DNA of 64,000 bases. It comes from Labilithrix sp. GTDB taxonomy: Bacteria > Myxococcota_A > Polyangia > Polyangiales > Polyangiaceae. A model generated the notes under the pieces. It had not been told where the DNA came from, did not search any database, and saw nothing but the letters and a program-made list of their open reading frames with translations. The position numbers and the translations under genes are program-made. Every line of letters begins with the position of its first letter. The stretch's first letter is position 1. Below are positions 26,371-36,444 of the stretch, in pieces. The stretch lies in NCBI GenBank assembly GCA_019637225.1, contig JAHBWC010000005.1, positions 1 through 64,000 on the forward strand. Direction: 5' to 3'.

Positions 26371-27385
26371 CGCCGCCGCGGCGAGCTCGCACGTCGAGTC
26401 GCCCCATCGCGACGACGACGCGTCGAGCCTCGACGCGGGAGCCGACGCGCTCGACTCCACCGAGCGCCTGGACGACGTCTCCGCCCATCAGGGCCCGCGA
26501 AGCGCCCACGGCGTCCACGTCCCCTCGTCCGTCGTCGACGCGATCATCGAGTCGACGACCGATCCGCCGAACCGTTTCTATCGCTACCCCGCGGCGCGCG
26601 CGCTGCTGCCGATCCTCGGCCGCATTCCGTGGCTGACTCCGAACCACGTCACCTACACGCACATCGCCTTCGGGCTCGCGGCCGCCGCGCTCGTCGCGTT
26701 CACCGAAGGTCCAGGCTGGCTCGTCCTCGCGTTCGTCCTCTGCGAAGTGCGGATGATCCTCGACTGCTTCGACGGCGTGCTCGCGCGCGCGCGCGGCACC
26801 TCGTCGCCGTTCGGCCGCGCGCTCGACGAGATCGCCGACACGATCGCGGTCATCACGCTCAGCTGCGCGATGACCTACCGGCTCTCCCTCGGGGCACGCG
26901 GCGTCGTGCTCACCTGCGCGATGCTCGCCTTCGGCGGGCTCTCTGCGAACGCGTGGGACTTCTACAAGCGGAAGCTCACCTTCGCCCTCCGCGAGGGCAA
27001 GGACGGCGTCCTCGACGAGATCCGCCACAAGAAGGCGCTGATCGAGAGCGGAAAGGGCACCTTCCTCGGCTACTGGGGCGTCTACTTCGACTGCTTCCAG
27101 GTCCTGCTCTACGAGGTGCGTCCGAAGAACGGCGACGCCGTCGCGGTCATCCGCGCGCGCGCGAACGATCCGCACCTTCGCCGCTTCGCGTCGCTCCTCT
27201 CGTTCCTCTCCTTCGACAACGGGGTCGGCATCCTCCACGTCGGCGCGCTCACCGGGCTCTTCCTCGAGTCGCAGCTCTTCGCGCTCGGCTACGCCGTCTT
27301 CATGTGGATCTCGACGATGATCCTCTCCCGCCTCGTCCTTCGCACCTACCCCTCCCCCGCGAGCACCAGCGAGCGCACCGCATGA
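26354..27385 (+). CDS. CDP-alcohol phosphatidyltransferase family protein
   Basis: 343 residues from a GTG that overlaps the aminotransferase end by 17 bases. A longer ATG start at 26279 is possible, with a 92-base overlap. A variable acidic N-terminus of about 85 residues is followed by a membrane core. The diagnostic motif D-x2-D-G-x2-A-R-x8-G-x3-D-x3-D is exact (starting DCFDGVLARARG at about residue 137). Five or six membrane helices surround it. These enzymes move a phosphoalcohol from a CDP-alcohol to a second alcohol, or the reverse. Here the natural reading is transfer of 2-aminoethylphosphonate from its CMP derivative to diacylglycerol or a similar lipid, giving a phosphonolipid. The acceptor is inferred. 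The stop overlaps the next start (ATGA). Confidence 0.93.
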   Translation: MPPSADAAAASSHVESPHRDDDASSLDAGADALDSTERLDDVSAHQGPRSAHGVHVPSSVVDAIIESTTDPPNRFYRYPAARALLPILGRIPWLTPNHVTYTHIAFGLAAAALVAFTEGPGWLVLAFVLCEVRMILDCFDGVLARARGTSSPFGRALDEIADTIAVITLSCAMTYRLSLGARGVVLTCAMLAFGGLSANAWDFYKRKLTFALREGKDGVLDEIRHKKALIESGKGTFLGYWGVYFDCFQVLLYEVRPKNGDAVAVIRARANDPHLRRFASLLSFLSFDNGVGILHVGALTGLFLESQLFALGYAVFMWISTMILSRLVLRTYPSPASTSERTA

Positions 27386-28191
27386 ACCCGAAGATCGACA
27401 AGGCCATCATCCTCGCCGCCGGGATGGGCAAGCGCATCTCGAAGGCGCCCGCCGCAGCGAACACGCCGAAGCCGCTCCTGCCGCTCGACGACAGCGGGCT
27501 CACGTTCCTCGACTGGCACCTCCGCGCCCTCGCCGCGAGCGGCGCCAAGGAGATCTACCTCGTCGGCAGCACGGTCACGTACGGCACGCGCATCGCCGCG
27601 ATGGAGAAGATCCCGGCGACGTGGATCATGAACGACTTCCCCGGCGAGCAGTCCGGGAGCGGACATTCCACGCACCTCGCGTTCACGAGCAAGCACGAGA
27701 TCCTCGACGGGCGCTCGCGCGTCGTCCTCATGGACGCCGACGTCGTTTACGATCCGTCGCTCTTCACCGACCTCGCGAGCGCGCCCGGTCCACGCTCGAA
27801 GTCGCTCGTGTGCAGCAAGTTCCGCGAGACCGACGAAGAGGTCATGGTGTTCGCCGACGAGCGCGACGGCACGCCGCGCGTTCACGGCAAGGGCCTCCTC
27901 GGCACGCCGCTCGTGCGCGGGATGCGCTGCCTCGGAGAGGCGACGGGCCTCCTCCTGCTCGAGCCGGAGGACCATGCGCTCTGGCTGTCTGCCGCCGCGT
28001 GGTGCATGCAGTTCTCGACCGCCAAGACGCGGAGCGAGCACGAGGACATCACGCAGCGGGTGATGATCGCGCGCGCGCTCGACGTCGTGTCGTTCGACGA
28101 CGATCGGCGCTGCATGGAGTGCGACACGCCCGACGAGTACGACGTGGTGCGCGCCGAGATGGTCCCGCGCTGGCGCCCGCGCCTGCCCTGA
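27382..28191 (+). CDS. Nucleotidyltransferase, probable 2-aminoethylphosphonate cytidylyltransferase
   Basis: 269 residues, ATG overlapping the previous stop. It has the sugar-phosphate nucleotidyltransferase fold: IILAAGMGKRI with the signature Arg18, NTPKPLLPL with the conserved Lys, and VVLMDADVVY for metal binding. Family relatives (LicC, PntC) activate phosphocholine or 2-aminoethylphosphonate with CTP. In this operon it should make CMP-2-aminoethylphosphonate, the donor for the neighbouring CDP-alcohol phosphotransferase. Unlike the domain fused to PEP mutase at 22480, this copy keeps the signature Arg and is the better candidate for the active enzyme. Substrate assignment rests on gene context. 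Confidence 0.88.
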   Translation: MNPKIDKAIILAAGMGKRISKAPAAANTPKPLLPLDDSGLTFLDWHLRALAASGAKEIYLVGSTVTYGTRIAAMEKIPATWIMNDFPGEQSGSGHSTHLAFTSKHEILDGRSRVVLMDADVVYDPSLFTDLASAPGPRSKSLVCSKFRETDEEVMVFADERDGTPRVHGKGLLGTPLVRGMRCLGEATGLLLLEPEDHALWLSAAAWCMQFSTAKTRSEHEDITQRVMIARALDVVSFDDDRRCMECDTPDEYDVVRAEMVPRWRPRLP

Positions 28192-28221
28192 CGACGACCG
28201 TTCGACGACGGAGCCGGCGCC

Positions 28222-28989
28222 ATGCGACGATGGGCGTCGATGCGCTGGCTTGCCATCTTCACCTCATCCATCGCGATCGCGGGCAGCGGGCTCGCGTGCG
28301 GGCGCGTCCTCGACGACGCGGACGGAGCGACGGCGCGCAACGCCGCGGACGCTGCCGGCGGCGCGGACGCTGCCGGCGACTCGCCGATCGACGGCGGCGC
28401 GCCGGACGAGGGCGACGCGCCCGTCGACGGCAGCACCTGTCGCCCGCGCGTCGTCGAGGGCTTCGAAACGTCGGGGTGGTTGACCGGCTGGGAGGTCGAC
28501 ACGTCGAGCGCCAAGGTGTCGCTGGTCGCGCAGCCCCACACGGGCGCCGCGGCGCTACAGGTCGAGCTCACCGGCTCGGACGGCTTCGCCCGTGTGTCGC
28601 GGACGCCGACCGGCGCGTGCCCCCTCACGATCGACTTCTGGATGATGCGCATGGCCGCGTCGAACGCCAGGATCGTCGCGCTCGAGCTCATGGCCGATGA
28701 CCGGATCATGCACCTCGTGCTCGAGAACGACAGGCTGAGCGTCGACCGCACGAACGGAGACCCGGTCCTGCTCTCGGCGAGCTTCGCCGTGAGAAGCTGG
28801 CATCACATCAGGATCCGGTACGAGCTCTCGGGGGCGATGGTGGTCACGGCCGACGCCACGCAAGTCCCGCTCGATCCGACGGACTCCCTCCTGGTGCCCG
28901 CCACGCGGCTCGCGTTCGGCGTCCTCGGCTCGAGCGCCATCGACGTCGCCGAGAGCACGCTCCGCTTCGACGACGTCACGGTCGAGTGA
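28222..28989 (+). CDS. Hypothetical lipoprotein with jelly-roll-like domain
   Basis: 255 residues. Signal peptide ending in GLAC (Cys26), then an Ala/Asp/Gly linker to about residue 73. The remaining 180 residues are beta-rich and read like a concanavalin/laminin-G-type sandwich (VVEGFETSGWLTGWEVDTSS; AVRSWHHIRIRYELSGAMVV; ESTLRFDDVTVE), a fold often used for carbohydrate binding. It starts 30 bases after the phosphonate operon. I see no functional link, though co-transcription cannot be excluded. It converges with icd, and a hairpin lies between. Confidence 0.8.
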   Translation: MRRWASMRWLAIFTSSIAIAGSGLACGRVLDDADGATARNAADAAGGADAAGDSPIDGGAPDEGDAPVDGSTCRPRVVEGFETSGWLTGWEVDTSSAKVSLVAQPHTGAAALQVELTGSDGFARVSRTPTGACPLTIDFWMMRMAASNARIVALELMADDRIMHLVLENDRLSVDRTNGDPVLLSASFAVRSWHHIRIRYELSGAMVVTADATQVPLDPTDSLLVPATRLAFGVLGSSAIDVAESTLRFDDVTVE

Positions 28990-29086
28990 TCCGCGAGAGG
29001 CCCCGCCCGCGACGCGAGAACGGGCCCGCCGATCCGCTCGAGGACGTTCTCGTGAGCTTCGTGGCGCCGCCCCGCCACAGCGCGAA

Positions 29087-29116
29087 GGCGCCGGTGCTCG
29101 CGTGAGCATCGGCGCC
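29087..29116. terminator. Stem-loop between convergent genes
   Basis: A 13-bp stem (GGCGCCGGTGCTC / GAGCATCGGCGCC, one G-U pair) with a four-base loop lies about 100 bases past the lipoprotein stop and 50 bases past the icd stop. Such a long GC-rich hairpin between convergent genes is a likely bidirectional terminator, though U-tracts are absent. Confidence 0.55.
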
Positions 29117-29165
29117 TCCCACGGGGCTCGCGCGAAGCGCGGCCCCTCGGCTCAGACGAGCCGGG

Positions 29166-30452
<1,287 letters not shown>

Positions 30453-30657
30453 GGATCGACCTCCGGGTCGTGACCTCAGGCTTCATGCCTCAGGTTTCGG
30501 TTGAAGTGTGTTGGGGCCAAGGAGCTACCACGGGTGCCGCGCGGCGCGAAAGAGGACGCGCTCGGGAGGGCTCATTTCGTGGGCTCTCGTCGCGCGGATG
30601 AAACGGGCGACGCGCGGGCGTGTAGCGCGCGCGGCGCGAACGCGCGGGCGGTCGTCG

Positions 30658-32286
30658 TCAGTCGAGCGCGAGCTCGCCGCCGCACGGGAGCTCGCGGACG
30701 CGAGCCTTGCCGCGAGAGCCGATCTGGATCTTCCGCTTGCCGCACTCGAGCTTCATCGGCGCGGCGCCGCTTCCGACGACGCGGTTGTCGACGAAGATGC
30801 GGTGCGCCTTCGCCGAGCGCGGGAACGTGACGAGCGTCATGCCGGGCTCGACGTTCGCCTTCGGCAGCGCATCGACCGCCACCGCGGGGATCGGCGCGGC
30901 GGGCGACGGCGAGACGGACGACGGCGCGGCGCGAGGTGCCTCGGGCGGCGGAGCGGCAAGAACGGGCGGCTCGGGAGCGGCGACGGCGACCGGCGCGGCG
31001 GAGACCGGCGGCTCGGGAGCGGCGACGGCAACCGGCGCGGCGGAGACCGGCGGCTCGGGAGCGGCGACGGCGACCGGCGTGGCGGAGACCGGCGGCGGAT
31101 CGTCGACGGGCGCTCGGTCGTCGGCGTGAGCCCGATCGCGAATGCGATCGAGGACGGCGACCGGACCGCGCGCGAGCCCCTCGGGGACGAGCGCGACGGC
31201 TCCGACGACGAGGCCGGCGACGAGCGCGGCCGCCAGCAAGGCGAGCCCCGTCGCGAACGGCCGCGACCCTCGCCCAGGGCGGAGCTGCATCGTCGGATCG
31301 GCCGCGGCGGCGCGCGACGCGAGGCCGAGCGACGTCGACATCGCGACGGGGACGAGGCTCGGCGTGGTCTCGAGCGTCGGGCGACGCGGGAGCGGCGGGG
31401 TGGACGGCGGCGTGGCCGGGCGACGCGAGGTCGGAGGGAGGGGCGCGGGCGACGCGCTCTCGGTCGGAAGCATGGGCCGCGTGATCGGCGACGCCGGCGC
31501 CCCGAACGGCTCCGCACCCTGGAGCAACGCGGGAGGGGCCGCGGAGGGCGACGCGGAAGAGCTCGCGGGAGAGAGGGCGTGCGGCGCGAGCGGCGCGCCG
31601 GGGACGGACGCGTGGTCGAGGGTCCTCGCGAGGGAGGAGACCTCGAACGTGGCGACGGACGCCTGACGCGGGAGAGGCGGGGGGACCGACGACCGCGGGA
31701 GCGGAGGGGGCACCGACGATCGCGAGCGCGGCGCCGGCGTGATCGACGAGCGCGACGGGCGGAGCGGCGGAGGGACCGACGGCCGGGTCGGAGCTCCGTC
31801 TGCGCGCGACACCGCCCTGACCGCGCTCGACGACGAGCGCGAGGACCGATACGCGGGCGGGTTCGGCGGCGGAAGCGAGGGCCGCGTCGGCTGCAGGCCG
31901 AGCTCGGTCGACGTGAACAGCGACGCCGGCGGCGAACGCCAGGCGGCGCGCGGCGCCGCGCGCGGCGCGACGTACGCCTCGAGCAGGATGTCCTGGACCT
32001 CGATCTCCGCGGTGATCGGCGGCGGGCCACCCGCCGGATCGAGCCCGGCTGCGGCCGATCGGGCTCGGCCTGGCCGTGGCGTCACCGGCGGCGGCAGGCG
32101 GTGGAGGCGGACGGCCGGGCGCTCGAGCGTCTCGGCGGCGTCGCCCCGGTCGACGGGATCGGCCGGGAGGCCGAACTGCGGCAGTGCCCGCGCGTCATCA
32201 CGCTCGAGCGAGCCGATCCCCTTCGATCTGGAACTGCTGTGGTTCAATGTGCGACCTGAGCCGGAGGCCCAAGTGTGTCCGATCAC
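30658..32286 (-). CDS. Pro-rich single-pass membrane protein with C-terminal beta tail
   Basis: 542 residues from a GTG; the true start may lie further in. The first 330 residues are low-complexity Pro/Ser/Arg (repeated VPPPLPRSS). One membrane helix lies near LALLAAALVAGLVVGAVALV. A Pro/Ala/Val segment with three copies of a 14-residue repeat follows, then a compact C-terminal domain of about 60 residues (TLVTFPRSAKAHRIFVDNRVVG ending CGKRKIQIGSRG and LPCGGE). That tail matches the end of the pseudokinase at 43013 and resembles PEGA-type surface modules. The Pro-rich half is probably cytoplasmic and the tail periplasmic. Function unknown. Confidence 0.65.
   Translation of the reverse strand: MIGHTWASGSGRTLNHSSSRSKGIGSLERDDARALPQFGLPADPVDRGDAAETLERPAVRLHRLPPPVTPRPGRARSAAAGLDPAGGPPPITAEIEVQDILLEAYVAPRAAPRAAWRSPPASLFTSTELGLQPTRPSLPPPNPPAYRSSRSSSSAVRAVSRADGAPTRPSVPPPLRPSRSSITPAPRSRSSVPPPLPRSSVPPPLPRQASVATFEVSSLARTLDHASVPGAPLAPHALSPASSSASPSAAPPALLQGAEPFGAPASPITRPMLPTESASPAPLPPTSRRPATPPSTPPLPRRPTLETTPSLVPVAMSTSLGLASRAAAADPTMQLRPGRGSRPFATGLALLAAALVAGLVVGAVALVPEGLARGPVAVLDRIRDRAHADDRAPVDDPPPVSATPVAVAAPEPPVSAAPVAVAAPEPPVSAAPVAVAAPEPPVLAAPPPEAPRAAPSSVSPSPAAPIPAVAVDALPKANVEPGMTLVTFPRSAKAHRIFVDNRVVGSGAAPMKLECGKRKIQIGSRGKARVRELPCGGELALD
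30965..31090. repeat. Three tandem copies of a 42-bp unit
   Basis: Direct repeats start at 30965, 31007 and 31049 and differ at one or two bases each. They lie inside the Pro-rich membrane protein gene and encode three copies of a 14-residue Pro/Ala/Val repeat, so length changes would keep the reading frame. Confidence 0.85.
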
Positions 32287-32519
32287 GCTCAGGACGCAAG
32301 CGATCTCTGCCGTTCATGCGAGGCCGGGCGCCCTCGACCGCCCTCCGCCGCGAAAGTCGTGGTCGTCGACCGCCTCGCGCGCCCCCCGGGCACGGTGACT
32401 CCGCCGGCGCCCCCAAGCTTCGCGGGCGGCGCCGACTCGAACGGGTCCGCGCCGGCGCCACGAAAGGTCGAAGCGAACCTCCCGGATTCGACACGCGCTC
32501 GTGTCTGCGCGTTTCGTTC

Positions 32520-32536
32520 TCGAGGTCGTACCTCGA
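32520..32536. promoter_or_regulatory. Short palindrome, possible operator
   Basis: A perfect 7-bp inverted repeat with a 3-base spacer (TCGAGGT-CGT-ACCTCGA) lies 41 bases before the ATG at 32578, with TATAGAG between. The 291-base gap 32287-32577 holds nothing else I can support. A regulator-binding site is possible; chance is not excluded in such GC-rich DNA. Confidence 0.3.
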
Positions 32537-32577
32537 CCCATCGCATTCGAGGGGTCGGGGTATAGAGTACCTCCCGC

Positions 32578-35500
32578 ATGTTCCGGTCCCCTCTCCTCCT
32601 TACATCGTCCCGATCGACCATGCCTCCCTCTCCTCGAGGCGGTCGGGAGCGACGACGGGGCGGGGCCTTCGTGGTGGCGGCGCTCCTCGCGATGAGCATC
32701 CTGCCCGGGGCATCGATCGCGCGGGGACAGGCGCGCGGCGCGGCGGCCACGCCGGAGCGCGGGGCGCGCTACACGGGCGAGACCCCCGACGCGACGATCG
32801 ACGCGCAGAAGAAGCGCGCCCTCGCCGCGAGCTCCGACGCGGAGCGCCTCGCCGCGCTCGGCGTCATCGCGTCGGTCTCGGAGCGCGCCACCCACGGCGC
32901 AGCGCGCGACGCGACGCGCGAGGTGATCGCCGCGCTCGCTACGACCTCCGAGGTCCGCGGCGAGGCCGCCGCGCTCGCGCGCACCTACGAAGCAAACGAG
33001 GGCACGGTCGCCGGCGCGAGCAGCGCGCGCGCCGAGGCCGGCGTCGTCACCGCCGTCTCCGTCCTCGGGCCGTTCCGCGACACCGGCGGCGGGCTCGACG
33101 CGCACGACGGCCCCGAGGAGAAGAAGAGCGCCGCCGCGTTCGGCGATCCGAAGGAGCTCTACTCGTGGGGCTCGGTCGAGGTCTCCTGGCGCCAGGTCCC
33201 GCTGACGTTCGCGCAGGCGCGCGGCGTCCCGCTCGATCTGTTCATCCATCCGCGCAAGGAGAGCTGCAGCTGGATCGCGTCGAAGATCACGCTCGACCAG
33301 AAGAGGCCGATCGTCGTGCGCCTCGCCGCCGCCGGCACCGCGCGCCTCGTCTTCGACGGCGTCGACCTCGACAAGAGCGACGACGTCCACGCGACCATGC
33401 GCTTCGATCGCCTCGCCGCGAAGGTCGACGCCGCGGCGGGGCCGCACATCGTCGCCGCGAAGATCTGCACCGGCGCGCTCGAGGACTCGGGCCGCGCCCG
33501 CCTCCGCATCACCGACGACAAGAACCAGCCGCTCGACGTCAAGGCCACCGCCGACCTCGCGCTCGAGCCGAACCAGGCGATCGCCTGGGGAACCGTGAAG
33601 CCGGTGAAGCTCGTCACGCCGCTCGTCCGCGCGGCCAACGGCAAGGGCTCGCCCGACGCGCTCCTCGCCGCCGCCTCGGTGCGAACACTGAGCGGCGCCG
33701 AGGACGAGAAGAGCCCGCGCGCTCCGGGGCAGCTCGACGCGCTCCTCCAGAACAAGGGCCTCGATCCCGATCGCCTCGCGATGGCCGCGTGGATCACGCC
33801 CTCCGGCGCGCACAGGAGCGCCCGGCTCTACCGCGCGCGCGCGGCCGCCGAGAAGGCGGGCGACGCGACCACCAAGGCGTTCGTCGATCGGAGGCTCGTC
33901 GATCAACACCTCGACTCCGAGACCCCCGACTGGGCGATCGCGACGCTCCGCGGGGCCAAGCTCGACGACAAGAGCGACGGCGAGGCGCTCCTCCTCTCCG
34001 CGCGCATCGCGCGCGCCCTCCGCGTCGAGGCGCTCGGCGTCCGCGCGATGCGCGACATGTCGGCGGCGTTCCTCGCCGGCAAGGAGAAGCTCCCGCTCGC
34101 GGTCCTGTTCGAGCTCGCGTCGACCGCGCGCGCCGGTGACGTGAAGACCTGGCTCGCGGTCACGCAGGAGCTGGCGCGGCGCGGCGTGCGCGGCGAGATC
34201 CTCGTCGACGCGATGGGGACGCGGAGCCGAAACGACGTCGAGGCAGCCGCGAAGGACGCCTTCGCCGGCGGCATGGACGACGCGGACGAGGCGCTCTCCG
34301 TCACGCGTCACGTCGTCGAGTCCGGCGGCCACGAGCTCGCCGCCGAGCTCTACCGCGCGACATGCAAGTGGGCGCCGAATCGCCCCGAGGCGTGGGCCGG
34401 GCTCGCGCGTGAGGTCGCCGCCTCGTCGAGCGATGCGAAGGCCAAGGAGCTCGTGCTCGTCGCGCTCCGGCGCGCCCGCGAGCTGTCGCCCGGCGACGCG
34501 AAGTACCGCGCCGAGCTCGCGCTGCGCCTCGAGAAGCCTGCCGCGGGCAAGCCTCACGCGGGAGAGGCCGAGGCGCGCGACGACGAGCGCTACCTGGCGA
34601 AGAGCGAGGTCATCCTCGCGCGCCGCAAGGGCGTCCCCACCGGCGCGCCCGACGTCGCGGACCGCGAGCTCCACTGGCTCCGCGCCGTCCGCATGCACGC
34701 GGACAACCGCGTCTCGCAGCTCATCCACTACGCCCGCGAGATCGTGATCGCGCCCCGCAACCAGCAGGAGCTCTTCGAGGCCATCCCACCGGAGGGCGAC
34801 CTCACCGAGATCCTGAAGGCGCGCGTCCACCGCAGAGACGGGAGCGTCGCGTTCCCCGTGGAGGAGCACAACGACGGCTCGCGCCCGCGGATCCGCTGGC
34901 CGGAGCTCGAGCCCGGCGACACCGTCGAGGTGGCGATCCGCCAGTGGACGAGCACCGCCGTCGGCGGTCGCGGCGACGCGCCGTACTACTTCATGGACTA
35001 TGCCGGCTCGCCGGCGAGTCACCCGCTCATCTACAACGAGGTGATCGTCGAGACGATGCCGGGGCACCCGCTCTACGTCGACGTCATCCACGACGAGCTC
35101 GCGCCGTACAAGCGCATCGAGAAGGACGACAAGGAGCGCGGCGTCCACGTCCTGCAGCTCATCTGGGACAAGCCGCTCGTCATCCCCGAAGAGCCGCTCG
35201 CGCCGCACACCTCCGAGATCGCGCCGGTCATCGTCGGCTCGACGTTCAAGACGTGGGCGGACTTTCGCAAGTGGTACTCCGAGGCCATCCGCGGCTTCAC
35301 CGAGCCCGACGAGGAGGTGCGCCGGATCGCGGCCGAGCTGACGAAGGGCAAGCGGACACGCGAGGAAAAGCTCCGCGCGCTCTTCGAGTTCGTCGCCGAC
35401 GACATCCGCTACGTCAACTACGTCTCCGGCGAGTGGTGGCTCCCGAACCGCCCGCAGCAGCTCCTCGCCCGGCGCGAGGGCGACTGCGACGACAAGGCGA

Positions 35501-36444
35501 TCCTCCTCATCACGCTCCTCCGCGCGATCGGCATCGACGCGCAGGAGGTCATGGTGCAGACGCGCCTGACGGGGCAGCCGTCGGTGCTCCTCGCGAAGAA
35601 CGCCGCGGTGCCGCTGTTCGACCACGGCATCGCCTTCCTCCCCGGCCCGAACGGCGGGCAGTACCTCGACGCGACGAGCCCGCAGTCGCGGCTCGGGCCG
35701 ATCCCGTCGATGGACGCGCGCGCGGTGGCCCTCCGGATGGACAACGGACCGGCGGAGATCGTGCAGCTCCCGGCGAGCTCACCGGACGATCACGGCGCGG
35801 ACGTGAGCTGGCAGCTGTCGATCGCTCCCGACGGATCGGGCGAGCTCACCGGCGAGGAGCGACACTCGGGCGACGGCGCGTTCTGGCTTCGCACGAACCT
35901 CTCGCAGGCCGAGGCTCGCGCGCAGTACGTCGAGGACGCGCTGGTCGCGCCGTGGTTCTCCACGGTCGATCTCGACAAGACGATCGACTTCAAGGGCGAC
36001 CTCGCGAACGGTCAGGCGCTCGTGAAGTACAAGGCGCGCTCGCGCGGCATGGCGCGCCGCGAGGGCAAGGAGCTCGTCCTGCCGCTCTCGCCGGCGGCGA
36101 CCTACGGCTCGCAGATCGCGCCGCTCCCGACGCGCACGCTGCCGGTGCTCCTCCCGTCGTACTTCGCGCCGAGCCACCAGAACCGCACGGTGCGCGCGGT
36201 GGCGCCGCCGGGGATGGCGTGGGGCGAGCTCCCGCCCGGCGGCGACGCGAACGGCGGCGACTTCGGCAAGGCTCACCTCGAGATCGCGCGCGACGCGCGC
36301 GACCCACGCGCGCTCGTCATCAAGCGAAGCGTCGTGTTCAACCAGCACCTCATCCCCGTCGAGAAGTACGCGGCCTGGCGAAGCTGGGTCCAGCAGGTGG
36401 ACGCGCTCATGCACAAGGAAGTGCGCCTCGTGGAGGCCAAGTGA
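32578..36444 (+). CDS. Large secreted DUF3857/transglutaminase-like protein
   Basis: 1288 residues. The start is the ATG at 32578 (an alternative is 32620). A basic stretch and a hydrophobic segment (AFVVAALLAMSILPG) form a signal peptide or anchor. About 680 residues of helical, TPR-like sequence follow. Then comes a DUF3857-like beta domain (about 727-880), a transglutaminase-like core and a C-terminal beta domain. The catalytic triad is complete: Cys970 (REGDCDD), His1016 (FDHGI) and Asp1031 (YLDATS). These domains act in the periplasm in protein crosslinking or processing; the substrate is unknown. Its stop overlaps the start of the next, related gene (TGATG), so the pair is translationally coupled. 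Confidence 0.88.
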   Translation: MFRSPLLLTSSRSTMPPSPRGGRERRRGGAFVVAALLAMSILPGASIARGQARGAAATPERGARYTGETPDATIDAQKKRALAASSDAERLAALGVIASVSERATHGAARDATREVIAALATTSEVRGEAAALARTYEANEGTVAGASSARAEAGVVTAVSVLGPFRDTGGGLDAHDGPEEKKSAAAFGDPKELYSWGSVEVSWRQVPLTFAQARGVPLDLFIHPRKESCSWIASKITLDQKRPIVVRLAAAGTARLVFDGVDLDKSDDVHATMRFDRLAAKVDAAAGPHIVAAKICTGALEDSGRARLRITDDKNQPLDVKATADLALEPNQAIAWGTVKPVKLVTPLVRAANGKGSPDALLAAASVRTLSGAEDEKSPRAPGQLDALLQNKGLDPDRLAMAAWITPSGAHRSARLYRARAAAEKAGDATTKAFVDRRLVDQHLDSETPDWAIATLRGAKLDDKSDGEALLLSARIARALRVEALGVRAMRDMSAAFLAGKEKLPLAVLFELASTARAGDVKTWLAVTQELARRGVRGEILVDAMGTRSRNDVEAAAKDAFAGGMDDADEALSVTRHVVESGGHELAAELYRATCKWAPNRPEAWAGLAREVAASSSDAKAKELVLVALRRARELSPGDAKYRAELALRLEKPAAGKPHAGEAEARDDERYLAKSEVILARRKGVPTGAPDVADRELHWLRAVRMHADNRVSQLIHYAREIVIAPRNQQELFEAIPPEGDLTEILKARVHRRDGSVAFPVEEHNDGSRPRIRWPELEPGDTVEVAIRQWTSTAVGGRGDAPYYFMDYAGSPASHPLIYNEVIVETMPGHPLYVDVIHDELAPYKRIEKDDKERGVHVLQLIWDKPLVIPEEPLAPHTSEIAPVIVGSTFKTWADFRKWYSEAIRGFTEPDEEVRRIAAELTKGKRTREEKLRALFEFVADDIRYVNYVSGEWWLPNRPQQLLARREGDCDDKAILLITLLRAIGIDAQEVMVQTRLTGQPSVLLAKNAAVPLFDHGIAFLPGPNGGQYLDATSPQSRLGPIPSMDARAVALRMDNGPAEIVQLPASSPDDHGADVSWQLSIAPDGSGELTGEERHSGDGAFWLRTNLSQAEARAQYVEDALVAPWFSTVDLDKTIDFKGDLANGQALVKYKARSRGMARREGKELVLPLSPAATYGSQIAPLPTRTLPVLLPSYFAPSHQNRTVRAVAPPGMAWGELPPGGDANGGDFGKAHLEIARDARDPRALVIKRSVVFNQHLIPVEKYAAWRSWVQQVDALMHKEVRLVEAK

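Noticed and set aside
32275..32565. A possible 96-residue plus-strand gene with a CxxC (DLCRSCE)
   Set aside because: No ribosome binding site, no family resemblance, and it overlaps the doubtful 5' end of the gene at 30658. It remains possible if that gene starts further in.
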